Of a stretch of 64,000 nucleotides of DNA, positions 26,392-34,944 are shown piece after piece; position 1 is the stretch's first letter; every line of letters begins with the position of its first letter. Source of the DNA: Bacteroides stercoris ATCC 43183 (lineage in GTDB: Bacteria; Bacteroidota; Bacteroidia; Bacteroidales; Bacteroidaceae); the NCBI RefSeq assembly GCF_025147325.1, contig NZ_CP102262.1, positions 186,001 to 250,000 on the forward strand, in the 5' to 3' direction. Made by a program: the position numbers and the translations under genes. The notes under the pieces were generated by a model. The model searched no databases. It worked only from the letters and a program-made list of their open reading frames with translations, and was not told where the DNA came from.

Positions 26392-27738
26392 ATGAAATCA
26401 ATATATAAACCCATGAAGATACAAGCCTTAATTGTAGCCGTTATAGCAAGTTTTATCTTATATGGTTGCGAAGATAATGAAGCCAACTGTTTGGAACTCT
26501 CCGAATCGTCATTCAGCAATGTCGATGGCGACGGAGCCACATTGACGGTTTCCGTAACAAGCGATGTGGAGTGGCAAATATCCAAAACGGCACAATGGTG
26601 CAACGTCACTCCAGGCAAAGGCTCCGGAAATCAGACATTGACCCTGCAAATAGAAGCCAACCCCGACAGTAAAGAGAGAAAAGTTACAGTAACAGTCGCA
26701 TCACCGGCTACCAAGATGAGCAGAAAAATAGAAATCACTCAAGCAGCTGGATATACACCCATAGAACAATATCACTACAATCTGCCGGTAGTTTTCCATG
26801 TGCTTTACCAAAACAAGTCCGACGCGCAACAGTATGTCAGCCCCAACCGCCTGTCTGAAATATTGAACGCAGTAAACCGGCTTTATAAGAAGAGCGTGCA
26901 AAACGCAGACATGAACCTTACCTTTACACTCGCCACCGCAAGTCCGGATGGAGAAAAGACGGACCAGCCGGGAGTGGAATACATTTCATGGCCGGGCAGC
27001 TATCCGATAGATTGCGATGTCTTTATGAATGATGATATAAACGAAACTGCGGGAAAAGGGTATGTAAGATATGTATGGGACCCCAACAGATATATCAATA
27101 TAATGGTCTACAACTTTGCCAATGAGCCCGGCAGTAATACAACGACATTAGGAATATCCCATCTGCCGTTTACCACAAAAGGGGCGAACAGCCTGGCCGG
27201 TCTCAGTGAAATCAATGTATCCCGATTGGAACTGAAGAACTTGTCCTTCCCCTATTGTGTATCCATCAACAGCCGGTTCATCAACGAAGAAAGTACGGCA
27301 ACCACATACAAACCAGCAGACATTACCGTTACATTGGCTCATGAATTAGGGCATTATTTAGGATTACACCATGTATTCTCCGAAACAGAAAGAGGAAACA
27401 GTTGTGAAGATACCGACTATTGCACAGATACCCCCACCTACAATAAGGAAGCATACGATATGAATTACGCATATATCGCGGCGAATGAACCGGGAAACTT
27501 CACATTTGCCAATTTGGTGAACCGTGAGAATTGCCTGACAGGCGAATCCTTTGTCTCACACAACATCATGGATTACGCAATCAGCCATTCCGACCAATTT
27601 ACTCCCGAACAGCGGGCACGCATCCGGCATGTTTTGTTATACAGTCCTCTGATACCGGGCCCCAAAGCCGTTCAGGAAGCAGACACCCGTTCTGCACCAG
27701 ACGGACTTATGAAGTTGCCAATCCGTACCGCCAAATAG
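26392..27738 (+). CDS. BACON-domain zinc metalloproteinase lipoprotein (M43-like)
   Basis: The protein has 448 residues from ATG 26392; an ATG at 26413 would give a more compact lipoprotein signal. The lipobox is FILYGC (Cys26 from the first start). A BACON-like beta-sandwich at about residues 35-118 contains VTSDVEWQISKTAQWCNVTPGKGSGN. The catalytic domain carries HELGHYLGLHH at residues 317-327, an extended zincin motif of the pappalysin (M43) group, and a downstream Met-turn (HNIMDYA). It is therefore a surface or periplasm-facing protease. BACON domains often mediate mucin or glycan contact, but that role here is inferred. Confidence 0.9.
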   Translation: MKSIYKPMKIQALIVAVIASFILYGCEDNEANCLELSESSFSNVDGDGATLTVSVTSDVEWQISKTAQWCNVTPGKGSGNQTLTLQIEANPDSKERKVTVTVASPATKMSRKIEITQAAGYTPIEQYHYNLPVVFHVLYQNKSDAQQYVSPNRLSEILNAVNRLYKKSVQNADMNLTFTLATASPDGEKTDQPGVEYISWPGSYPIDCDVFMNDDINETAGKGYVRYVWDPNRYINIMVYNFANEPGSNTTTLGISHLPFTTKGANSLAGLSEINVSRLELKNLSFPYCVSINSRFINEESTATTYKPADITVTLAHELGHYLGLHHVFSETERGNSCEDTDYCTDTPTYNKEAYDMNYAYIAANEPGNFTFANLVNRENCLTGESFVSHNIMDYAISHSDQFTPEQRARIRHVLLYSPLIPGPKAVQEADTRSAPDGLMKLPIRTAK

Positions 27739-27775
27739 ACATTGCTACAGGCAGGAAAAGAAAAGAGATGAACCG

Positions 27776-28459
27776 TCAATTATTCATCTCTTTTTCCAAT
27801 TTCTTTATCCGCTCCAAGGTCTTCCCCGCTTCGGTAGACGGGAAGAGTTGAAGCACCTTCTGCAAGTACCCCTTAGCCTTGCTATACCCATTGGAGTAAA
27901 TATCCGACAATCCGTTACGGTAACCGGCATACTGCATACGTGTGGGCGATACGATTTTCTTATAGTTGTCCTCCAACGTTTTCTTCTTTTGCTCGGCTTG
28001 CAGGTAGTAATAGTTGCCCAAAAATATATTTGCCTGAAGATTATCGGCATCCAAAGCCAGCACTTTCTCATAGAGCTTCATCGCGTCTTTCGTTTCACCG
28101 CGCATCATCTGCATCTCTGCACAGGCTACAAGTGCGGAAACATCTTCCGGATAATACTGCAGCCACTCCTTATAAAAAAGGTATGCCTTGTCGTAATTCC
28201 GTTTGTCTCTGTAGCAAACGGCCAGTTCCTGCGCAAGCCGCGGAGCTGCCGCAGTGGCTTTTCCAACGCTTGTCCAATAGAACATCTCCGTCTGTCCCGC
28301 ATCCGCATCGGCAGCCTGACGGAACAGACTCACGGCATAATCGTCCTTACCTGCCGACAAGGCATCAGCCACCTTCTGCAACAATACATCTGCCGATTGT
28401 GCCAAAAGCGTCATCGGACACAGCAGGAGTCCGAAGAAAAGAAAAGTCAAGGTTTTCAT
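27776..28459 (-). CDS. Tetratricopeptide-repeat periplasmic protein
   Basis: I chose the ATG at 28459 (227 residues) because it gives a clean signal peptide (MKTLTFLFFGLLLCPMTLLA). The frame is open to 28543, but the extra N-terminus would bury that signal. At least four TPR-like helical pairs follow (DNLQANIFLGNYYYLQAEQK and KGYLQKVLQLFPSTEAGKTL are clear). No enzyme motif is visible. It may act as a scaffold in the periplasm. It converges with the metalloprotease gene. Confidence 0.8.
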   Translation of the reverse strand: MKTLTFLFFGLLLCPMTLLAQSADVLLQKVADALSAGKDDYAVSLFRQAADADAGQTEMFYWTSVGKATAAAPRLAQELAVCYRDKRNYDKAYLFYKEWLQYYPEDVSALVACAEMQMMRGETKDAMKLYEKVLALDADNLQANIFLGNYYYLQAEQKKKTLEDNYKKIVSPTRMQYAGYRNGLSDIYSNGYSKAKGYLQKVLQLFPSTEAGKTLERIKKLEKEMNN

Positions 28460-28597
28460 TTTAAAGTGTATATAGTTAAACAGCCTGAAATATCCCAATA
28501 GAAATTCATCTACAAATTTACGGATTTCCGCGGCAATCGTCAATAGATGAAAGTAGAAATATAGTTAATCTTTCCCACTGTTTTTTCTTTTTCTGCG

Positions 28598-28605
28598 TAC
28601 CTTTG
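28598..28605 (+). promoter_or_regulatory. -7 box upstream of the MATE transporter
   Basis: TACCTTTG lies 26 bases before the ATG at 28631. Confidence 0.5.
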
Positions 28606-28630
28606 CGTTCTCTTAAATAAAACATTGCTA

Positions 28631-29938
28631 ATGAATCCTATAGACAGACAGATATTGCAGATAGCCTTACCCTCCATCGTATCGAACATCACCGTGCCCC
28701 TGCTCGGGCTGATTGACGTAGCCATTGTAGGACACCTGGGTTCTCCTGCCTATATCGGCGCCATTGCAGTAGGCGGCATGCTGTTCAATATCATTTATTG
28801 GATATTCGGCTTTCTGCGTATGGGAACCAGCGGCATGACATCACAGGCTTACGGCAAGCGGGACCTGCCGGAAATTGTCCGCCTGCTGATACGTTCGGTG
28901 GGGATAGGACTTGCCGTGGCATTATGCCTTATCCTGCTGCAAGTTCCTATCAGGCAAGCGGCTTTCCAGATTATCCACCCCACGGAAGAAGTCAGGGAAA
29001 TGGCAACACTCTACTTTCATATCTGCATATGGGGCGCTCCCGCCATGCTGGGGCTATACGGACTCTCCGGGTGGTACATCGGTATGCAGAACTCCCGCAT
29101 TCCCATGTACATAGCCATTACGCAGAACATTGTCAACATCATGGCAAGCCTCAGCCTTGTCTGTTTCTTCGGGATGAAAGTGGAAGGCGTAGCCTTGGGA
29201 ACACTGATTGCCCAATATGCGGGTTTTCTTATGGGGCTGGTACTGTGGATGAACCGCTACGGCAAACTGAAGAAGTATATCGTTTGGAAAGGAGTGCTTC
29301 AAAAAGAGGCAATGATACGCTTTTTCCAAGTGAACCGCGACATTTTCCTGCGGACATTATGTCTGGTAGCCGTTACGTTATTCTTTACCTCGGCAGGAGC
29401 CTCGCAAGGTGAAATTATCCTGGCGGTAAACACGTTGCTGATGCAACTCTTCACCCTTTTCTCTTACGTGATGGACGGTTTCGCCTATGCGGGAGAAGCC
29501 CTGAGCGGACGATACATAGGTGCCCGCAACCGGAAAGCATTTACCGATACCGTCCGGCATCTGTTTATATGGGGCGCCGGGCTGACCGTACTGTTCACGC
29601 TGGTCTATGCCTCGGGAGGCAATGCTTTTCTGGCACTGCTGACCGATGACCGGAACGTAATAACCGCCGCCGACACTTACTTCTATTGGGCGCTTGCCAT
29701 ACCCGCTGCCGGAATTGCCGCCTTTATCTGGGACGGCATCTTTATCGGCGCAACGGCAACGCGCGGCATGCTTCTCTCCATGGCAGCCTCAGCCGTCAGC
29801 TTCTTTGCGGTGTACTACGGATTCCACACGGTTTTAGGCAACCATGCCCTGTGGCTTGCTTTTCTTGTTTACCTGTCCATGCGGGGCGCTATGCAGACAT
29901 TGCTCAGCCGGAAGGTTATGGAAAAAAGCTTTCACTAA
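28631..29938 (+). CDS. MATE family efflux transporter (DinF-like)
   Basis: The protein has 435 residues from ATG 28631; a TTG two codons upstream is less likely. Twelve membrane helices form two related halves. The MATE pattern is seen in LPSIVSNITVPLLGLIDVAIVGHLG near the N-terminus and in LFSYVMDGFAYAGEALSGRYIGARN in the second half. The DinF subfamily is suggested by IGMQNSRIPMYIAITQNIVNI. It would export drugs or metabolites by cation exchange; the substrate is unknown. Confidence 0.93.
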   Translation: MNPIDRQILQIALPSIVSNITVPLLGLIDVAIVGHLGSPAYIGAIAVGGMLFNIIYWIFGFLRMGTSGMTSQAYGKRDLPEIVRLLIRSVGIGLAVALCLILLQVPIRQAAFQIIHPTEEVREMATLYFHICIWGAPAMLGLYGLSGWYIGMQNSRIPMYIAITQNIVNIMASLSLVCFFGMKVEGVALGTLIAQYAGFLMGLVLWMNRYGKLKKYIVWKGVLQKEAMIRFFQVNRDIFLRTLCLVAVTLFFTSAGASQGEIILAVNTLLMQLFTLFSYVMDGFAYAGEALSGRYIGARNRKAFTDTVRHLFIWGAGLTVLFTLVYASGGNAFLALLTDDRNVITAADTYFYWALAIPAAGIAAFIWDGIFIGATATRGMLLSMAASAVSFFAVYYGFHTVLGNHALWLAFLVYLSMRGAMQTLLSRKVMEKSFH

Positions 29939-30019
29939 AGGCATTTCACGATGAGGTTGCCATAAACCCCATTAATATTTATTCGCAGACAAATGAAAGC
30001 AAAAACAAACCATACCTAT

Positions 30020-30027
30020 TATCTTTG
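30020..30027 (+). promoter_or_regulatory. -7 box directly upstream of the AraC-type regulator
   Basis: TATCTTTG lies 16 bases before ATG 30044. It lies inside the longer open frame that starts at 29993, so it argues for the later start. Confidence 0.5.
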
Positions 30028-30043
30028 CCCGAAAAAGAACGGA

Positions 30044-30631
30044 ATGCCCGATATTACACCCAATCCCGAAAACACACTGCACATCAAGAACATGGTCTGC
30101 AACCGTTGCATCATGGTGGTGAAAAGCCAGCTTGAGCAACTGGGGCTGCACCCGCTTTCGGTAGAACTGGGCATCGCCGTCCTGCCCGACGCAGTCAGCG
30201 ACGAAACGTATCAGCGTGTAAAAGCCTCGCTTGAAACATTCGGATTCGAACTGATTGACGACAAGAAATCACAGACTGTAGAGCAGATAAAAGATGCTAT
30301 CATCGAATTGGTACATTACGATGACAACGGACTGAAAACCAATCAGTCCGATTACCTGGCATCCAAGCTGCACCGGGACTACAGCGCATTAAGCAAGCTT
30401 TTCTCGGAAACAACCAACACCACTATCGAAAAATACCTCATCGCACAGAAGATAGAGCGTGCCAAAGAACTGCTGATGTACGGGGAGCTATCCCTGAACG
30501 AAATAGCCGATATGCTGAACTATTCGAGTGTCTCCTACCTCAGCGCCCAATTCAAGCATGTAACCGGAATGACTCCCAGTCACTTCAAGAAAATAAAGGG
30601 GAACAAACGCAAGCCGCTTGACGAAATATAA
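30044..30631 (+). CDS. AraC-family regulator with HMA-like metal-binding N-terminus
   Basis: From ATG 30044 the protein has 195 residues; an upstream ATG at 29993 would add 17. The N-terminal 75 residues look like a heavy-metal-associated (ferredoxin-like) domain with a CxxC site in KNMVCNRCIMVVK. The C-terminal 100 residues form two AraC helix-turn-helix units (SLNEIADMLNYSSVSYLSAQFK and HVTGMTPSHFKKIK). Together with the copper ATPase 200 bases downstream, this suggests a copper-responsive activator or repressor. The sensing role is inferred from the CxxC and the neighbour. Confidence 0.85.
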   Translation: MPDITPNPENTLHIKNMVCNRCIMVVKSQLEQLGLHPLSVELGIAVLPDAVSDETYQRVKASLETFGFELIDDKKSQTVEQIKDAIIELVHYDDNGLKTNQSDYLASKLHRDYSALSKLFSETTNTTIEKYLIAQKIERAKELLMYGELSLNEIADMLNYSSVSYLSAQFKHVTGMTPSHFKKIKGNKRKPLDEI

Positions 30632-30688
30632 GCAGAATCTTATAAATCATATCCCGAATTTTGCAACTATCGGACAACTTCCTTGCCG

Positions 30689-30696
30689 TATCTTTG
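30689..30696 (+). promoter_or_regulatory. Probable -7 box of copA
   Basis: TATCTTTG lies 138 bases before the copA ATG. It would start transcription near 30703 and place the whole palindrome array in the 5' leader of the mRNA. Confidence 0.45.
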
Positions 30697-30699
30697 TTT

Positions 30700-30800
30700 C
30701 ATAGAAAAGTTTATCCACATTAAACTAAAAGTTTATTCCTATTAAACTTCAAGTTTACTCCTATTGAACTTCAAGTTTATTCCCATTAAACCGGAAGTTT
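30700..30800. repeat. Array of palindromic units with exact 22-bp spacing, upstream of copA
   Basis: Four units of the palindrome AAACTNNNAGTTT lie at 30722-30734, 30744-30756, 30766-30778 and 30788-30800. Their period is exactly 22 bp, with 9-base spacers of the type ATTCCTATT. A half-conserved fifth unit (right arm only) sits at 30700-30712 in the same phase. The third unit starts with G and the fourth has CCGG in its middle. This regular phasing, about two helical turns, fits binding of several regulator dimers, or a chain of RNA hairpins. Two more units lie at 54829-54863. Confidence 0.85.
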
Positions 30801-30833
30801 ATCCTGGAAGAAATAAATTGTACTACTATTGAT

Positions 30834-33332
30834 ATGACAAACAAAAGCATCGTTCAAGAAACCTTTCCCGTAATGGGAATGAGTTGCGCCTCATGCTCCG
30901 CAAGAGTGGAAAAGACGCTGAACCGCCAGCCCGGCGTCCGAAAAGCAACCGTAAATTATGCTTCGGCAACGGCAACTGTGGAATATGACTCCCAAAATTG
31001 CTCTCCCGAAGCCCTGCAGCAGGCCGTGCAGAATGCCGGATACGACTTGCTGATTAAACAGGATGAGAATACACCGGATAAAGTGGAGCAGGCGCACGAC
31101 AAAAAATATCGCGCGCTGAAATTCCGCGCCACATGGGCCATCGTCTTGTCCGTGCCCGTTATGGTTATCGGCATGTTCTTTATGGATATGCTGTACGCCA
31201 ATCTTATTATGTGGCTGTTCTCTACTCCCGTCGTATTCTGGTTGGGAAGAAGTTTCTTTACCAGCGCATGGAAACAACTGAAACACGGCACCGCCAATAT
31301 GGATACGCTGGTAGCCAACAGCACCGGAATCGCCTACCTGTTCAGCCTGTTCAACATGCTGTTCCCTGAATTTTGGCTGGAAAGGGGCATCCATCCGCAC
31401 GTCTACTTCGAGGCTGCAAGCGTCATTATCGCCTTTATCCTGTTAGGGCGGTTGCTGGAGGAAAAGGCTAAGGGAAATACCTCTTCCGCCATAAGGAAGC
31501 TCATGGGTCTGCAACCCAAAACGGTAACCGTTATCACCGGTCCCTCATCTGAGAAGGTTGTTCCGATTGAACAGATTCGTCCGGGAGACATTATTTTAGT
31601 GAAACCGGGAGAGCGGATTGCCGTGGACGGCATCGTTACGGAAGGCAGTTCGTACGTGGACGAAAGCATGCTGAGCGGTGAACCGGTAGCAGTAGCCAAG
31701 CAAAAGAACGCCAAAGTCTTTGCCGGCACTATCAACCAAAAAGGGAGTTTCCGGTTCAGCGCGGAGAAAGTAGGGACGGATACGCTGCTCGCTAAAATCA
31801 TCCACATGGTGCAGGATGCGCAAGGCAGCAAAGCCCCCGTCCAGCAATTGGCAGACAAGATTGCGGGCATCTTCGTGCCGGTTATTATCGGCATTGCCGT
31901 ACTGTCCTTCATCGCATGGATGTTGCTGGATGGGCAGAACGGTTTTACACACGGATTGCTGGCGCTGGTTACGGTACTTATCATCGCCTGCCCGTGTGCC
32001 CTGGGACTTGCCACACCCACCGCCATCATGGTAGGCATCGGCAAAGGTGCGGAACGGGGCATTCTGATAAAAGACGCCGAAAGCCTGGAAACCGCCAAAA
32101 AGATTGATACGGTGGTACTGGACAAGACCGGAACCGTGACCGAAGGAAAGCCGGTAGTCGGCGATTTGATTTGGGCAACGCAGACGGCAGCGCATGAAAA
32201 CATTTTCTACAGTCTGGAAAAGTTATCGGAACATCCGCTTGCCGAAGCCGTAGTCCGCCATTTACAGAATGCCCGGGACGTAAGTATAGACAACTTTGAA
32301 AGTATTACCGGCAAAGGTGTGAAAGGCGAGTCGGACGGAAAGACCTATTATGCCGGCAACCGGAAACTGCTGGAAGAAAACCGGATTACCGTCAGCCGGT
32401 CGCTAAGCGATGAAGCCGCCCGCCTGGCAGCGGATGCACAGACCGTCATCTGGTTTGCCGACAGCGAAAACGCACTTGCCATAGCCGGGATTACAGACCA
32501 AATAAAACAAAGCTCCATACAAGCCGTCAGCGAATTGCAAGCCGCCGGCATCGAAGTCTATATGCTGACGGGCGACAACGAAGCCACTGCCCGGGAGATT
32601 GCACGCAAAGCCGGCATCCTCCATTATCGGGCGGGGGTGCTGCCGCAGGATAAGGCCGCCTTTATCGGCAGCCTGCAGAAAAACGGCAGGAAAGTGGCAA
32701 TGGCAGGCGACGGCATCAACGACAGTGCAGCCCTGGCGCAAGCCGATTTAAGCATTGCCATGGGCGGTGGCAGCGACATCGCCATGGATGTGGCCAAGAT
32801 GACCATCATTTCTTCCGACCTTACAAAGATACCGGAAGCGTTGAAACTCTCCCGACTGACTGTGCGCACCATCCGTCAGAATCTGTTTTGGGCGTTCATT
32901 TACAATATAATAGGTGTACCCGTTGCAGCCGGCGTACTCTACCCCGTCAACGGCTTCCTGCTGAATCCAATGATAGCCGGTGCAGCCATGGCATTCAGCA
33001 GTGTCAGCGTAGTAACCAACAGTCTGCGGCTGAAAAGGAAAAAGATAGAGACTGCGGAAAGCCCTGCCGCCACCCCGGCAGGACAACCGGAAAATAAAGT
33101 AGAACCATCAACTGAAAACGTCATGAAAAAAGAATTTAAAGTGGAAGGCATGATGTGCAACCATTGCCGCATGCATGTGGAAAAAGCCTTGAACAGTATG
33201 GAAGGCGTACATGCCACCGTAACCCTCAACCCGCCAGTAGCGGTCGTGGAGTTTTCGGAAGGCGAAAAGACACTCGACGAGTTACAGGCAGTGGTCACCG
33301 CCCAAGCCGGCGACTACACGTTGAAAGAATAA
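30834..33332 (+). CDS. copA: Copper-translocating P-type ATPase with N- and C-terminal metal-binding domains
   Basis: This P1B-type ATPase has 832 residues. It has an N-terminal HMA domain with GMSCASC (Cys18 and Cys21), about eight membrane helices, the CPC channel motif at residues 386-388, the phosphorylation site DKTGT at Asp430, an HP motif (SEHPLAEAV) and the hinge GDGIND at about 625-630. The CPC motif assigns it to Cu(I) export. After the last membrane helices come a Pro/Ala/Glu-rich linker and a second HMA domain at residues 764-832, with GMMCNHC (Cys775 and Cys778). That final domain begins with its own Met (ATG 33123) and resembles a complete CopZ chaperone fused to the pump. An HMA-AraC regulator gene precedes it. 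Confidence 0.95.
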   Translation: MTNKSIVQETFPVMGMSCASCSARVEKTLNRQPGVRKATVNYASATATVEYDSQNCSPEALQQAVQNAGYDLLIKQDENTPDKVEQAHDKKYRALKFRATWAIVLSVPVMVIGMFFMDMLYANLIMWLFSTPVVFWLGRSFFTSAWKQLKHGTANMDTLVANSTGIAYLFSLFNMLFPEFWLERGIHPHVYFEAASVIIAFILLGRLLEEKAKGNTSSAIRKLMGLQPKTVTVITGPSSEKVVPIEQIRPGDIILVKPGERIAVDGIVTEGSSYVDESMLSGEPVAVAKQKNAKVFAGTINQKGSFRFSAEKVGTDTLLAKIIHMVQDAQGSKAPVQQLADKIAGIFVPVIIGIAVLSFIAWMLLDGQNGFTHGLLALVTVLIIACPCALGLATPTAIMVGIGKGAERGILIKDAESLETAKKIDTVVLDKTGTVTEGKPVVGDLIWATQTAAHENIFYSLEKLSEHPLAEAVVRHLQNARDVSIDNFESITGKGVKGESDGKTYYAGNRKLLEENRITVSRSLSDEAARLAADAQTVIWFADSENALAIAGITDQIKQSSIQAVSELQAAGIEVYMLTGDNEATAREIARKAGILHYRAGVLPQDKAAFIGSLQKNGRKVAMAGDGINDSAALAQADLSIAMGGGSDIAMDVAKMTIISSDLTKIPEALKLSRLTVRTIRQNLFWAFIYNIIGVPVAAGVLYPVNGFLLNPMIAGAAMAFSSVSVVTNSLRLKRKKIETAESPAATPAGQPENKVEPSTENVMKKEFKVEGMMCNHCRMHVEKALNSMEGVHATVTLNPPVAVVEFSEGEKTLDELQAVVTAQAGDYTLKE

Positions 33333-33367
33333 CCGGAATTTGTTTATACCGATTGGCATTATTTTTC

Positions 33368-33375
33368 TATCTTTG
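33368..33375 (+). promoter_or_regulatory. -7 box upstream of pyrH
   Basis: TATCTTTG lies 28 bases before the pyrH ATG. Confidence 0.5.
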
Positions 33376-33402
33376 CCGCTAAGCGAAATAAATTAATAAA
33401 CT

Positions 33403-34113
33403 ATGGCAACATACAAAAGAATCTTACTGAAACTCAGCGGCGAGAGCCTGATGGGAGAAAAGCAATACGGCATCGACGAGAAACGCCTTGCCGAATATGC
33501 GGCACAAATTAAGGAAATACACGAGATGGGCATACAAATCGGCATCGTTATCGGCGGCGGCAACATCTTCCGCGGACTGAGCGGCGCCAACAAAGGTTTC
33601 GACCGCGTCAAAGGCGACCAGATGGGTATGCTGGCAACCGTTATCAACAGCCTTGCACTGAGCTCGGCACTGGTAGCGGCAGGCGTAAAGGCACGTGTAC
33701 TGACCGCCGTCCGCATGGAGCCTATCGGCGAATTCTACAATAAATGGAAAGCCATCGAGTGTATGGAAGCAGGTGAAGTGGTTATCATGTCTGCCGGAAC
33801 GGGCAACCCGTTCTTCACGACCGATACCGGCTCCAGCCTCCGCGGCATCGAAATAGAAGCGGACGTCATGCTGAAAGGCACACGCGTTGACGGCATCTAC
33901 ACCGCCGACCCGGAGAAAGACCCTACGGCAACGAAATTCCACGACATCACTTACGACGAAGTGCTGAAACGCGGCCTGAAAGTCATGGACTTGACGGCTA
34001 CCTGCATGTGCAAGGAAAACAACCTGCCCATCATCGTCTTCGACATGGACACCGTAGGTAATCTGAAGAAAGTGATGCAGGGCGAAGAAATAGGGACGCT
34101 GGTACATAACTGA
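33403..34113 (+). CDS. pyrH: UMP kinase
   Basis: PyrH phosphorylates UMP to UDP. The 236-residue protein shows LLKLSGESLMG at the N-terminus, IGIVIGGGNIFRG and GTGNPFFTTDTGSSLRGIE, and ends with the family motif DLTATCMCKENNLPIIVFDM. All nucleotide-binding motifs are intact. It is followed by frr after 158 bases that contain an inverted repeat and a promoter. The pyrH-frr order is common in bacteria. Confidence 0.97.
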   Translation: MATYKRILLKLSGESLMGEKQYGIDEKRLAEYAAQIKEIHEMGIQIGIVIGGGNIFRGLSGANKGFDRVKGDQMGMLATVINSLALSSALVAAGVKARVLTAVRMEPIGEFYNKWKAIECMEAGEVVIMSAGTGNPFFTTDTGSSLRGIEIEADVMLKGTRVDGIYTADPEKDPTATKFHDITYDEVLKRGLKVMDLTATCMCKENNLPIIVFDMDTVGNLKKVMQGEEIGTLVHN

Positions 34114-34161
34114 CATTCCTCGGCGTACATCCGCCGGTTTACATTAATGGATACGGATTTA

Positions 34162-34201
34162 GATTTACACAGATTATCGGATAAAATAATCTGTGTAAAT
34201 C
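34162..34201. repeat. 15-bp perfect inverted repeat between pyrH and frr
   Basis: GATTTACACAGATTA (34162-34176) pairs perfectly with TAATCTGTGTAAATC (34187-34201), with a 10-base loop. Shorter echoes (ATCTGTGTAA) follow. It resembles a decayed Bacteroides intergenic palindrome and could also stop transcription from pyrH, although no T-run follows. Confidence 0.7.
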
Positions 34202-34224
34202 TGTGTAATCTGTCGTGAAACAAT

Positions 34225-34232
34225 TATATTTG
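34225..34232 (+). promoter_or_regulatory. -7 box upstream of frr
   Basis: TATATTTG lies 40 bases before the chosen frr ATG at 34272. Confidence 0.5.
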
Positions 34233-34271
34233 CAAAGTTTCAAACTAAAAGCTACTTCAAACAATAGAAAT

Positions 34272-34832
34272 ATGAAAGACGTAAAAGACATCTTAGACGA
34301 AGCACAAGAGAAAATGGATATGGCCGTAATGTATCTGGAAGAATCATTGGCCCACATCCGTGCCGGAAAAGCCGATGTTCGTTTGCTGGACGGAATCCGT
34401 GTCGATTCTTACGGAAGCATGGTTCCCATCAACAACGTAGCAGCCGTAACCACTCCGGATGCCCGCAGTATCGCCATCAAGCCGTGGGACAAGAGCATGT
34501 TCCGCATCATTGAAAAGGCAATCATCGACTCCGACCTCGGCATCATGCCCGAAAACAACGGCGAAATTATCCGCATCGGCATTCCCCCGTTGACGGAAGA
34601 GCGCCGTAAACAACTTGCCAAACAGTGTAAGAACGAAAGCGAAACCGCCAAAGTGAGTGTACGTAACGCACGCCGCGATGCCATCGACGCCTTTAAGAAA
34701 TCAGTGAAAGAAGGATTGGCGGAAGACGCCCAAAAAGGCGGTGAAGAGAAGCTGCAAAAGATTCACGACAAGTATATCAAGCAGATTGACGATATGCTGG
34801 CAGCAAAGGATAAAGAGATTATGACAGTATAA
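34272..34832 (+). CDS. frr: Ribosome recycling factor
   Basis: Frr splits post-termination ribosomes together with EF-G. I chose ATG 34272 (186 residues) because it gives the normal family length and start (MKDVKDILDEAQEKM). An upstream in-frame ATG at 34215 precedes the -7 box. Typical motifs are VRLLDGIRVDSYG, LTEERRKQLAKQCKNESE and VSVRNARRDAIDAFKK. Confidence 0.96.
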   Translation: MKDVKDILDEAQEKMDMAVMYLEESLAHIRAGKADVRLLDGIRVDSYGSMVPINNVAAVTTPDARSIAIKPWDKSMFRIIEKAIIDSDLGIMPENNGEIIRIGIPPLTEERRKQLAKQCKNESETAKVSVRNARRDAIDAFKKSVKEGLAEDAQKGGEEKLQKIHDKYIKQIDDMLAAKDKEIMTV

Positions 34833-34836
34833 ATAT

Positions 34837-34941
34837 AGTTGAGAGTTGAAAATTGAAAGCCGAGAGTTACCGTACGGCACCGACCGTTCTCCAACAACTC
34901 CTTACTTTCAACTTTCAACTCCCAACTCTCAACTTTCAACT
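34837..34941. repeat. Inverted-repeat element between frr and rsgA
   Basis: The left arm (34837-34859) is built from AGTTGAGAGTTGAAA-type words. The right arm (34905-34941) is built from their complements (CTTTCAACT, CCCAACTCTCAACTTTCAAC). About 45 bases of ordinary sequence separate them. The element ends 3 bases before the rsgA start codon. Confidence 0.75.
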
Positions 34942-34944
34942 ATT

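Noticed and set aside
27848..28501. Open frame of 217 codons on the plus strand
   Set aside because: It is antisense to the TPR protein and runs over its start region. The minus-strand frame has a signal peptide and TPR repeats.
30700..30800. Possible short CRISPR array
   Set aside because: The repeats are 13-base palindromes with near-identical 9-base spacers. The spacers are not unique, the period is too short and there are no cas genes.
34846..34944. ATG at 34846 as the start of rsgA
   Set aside because: The 33 extra codons translate the inverted-repeat element and are foreign to the RsgA family.
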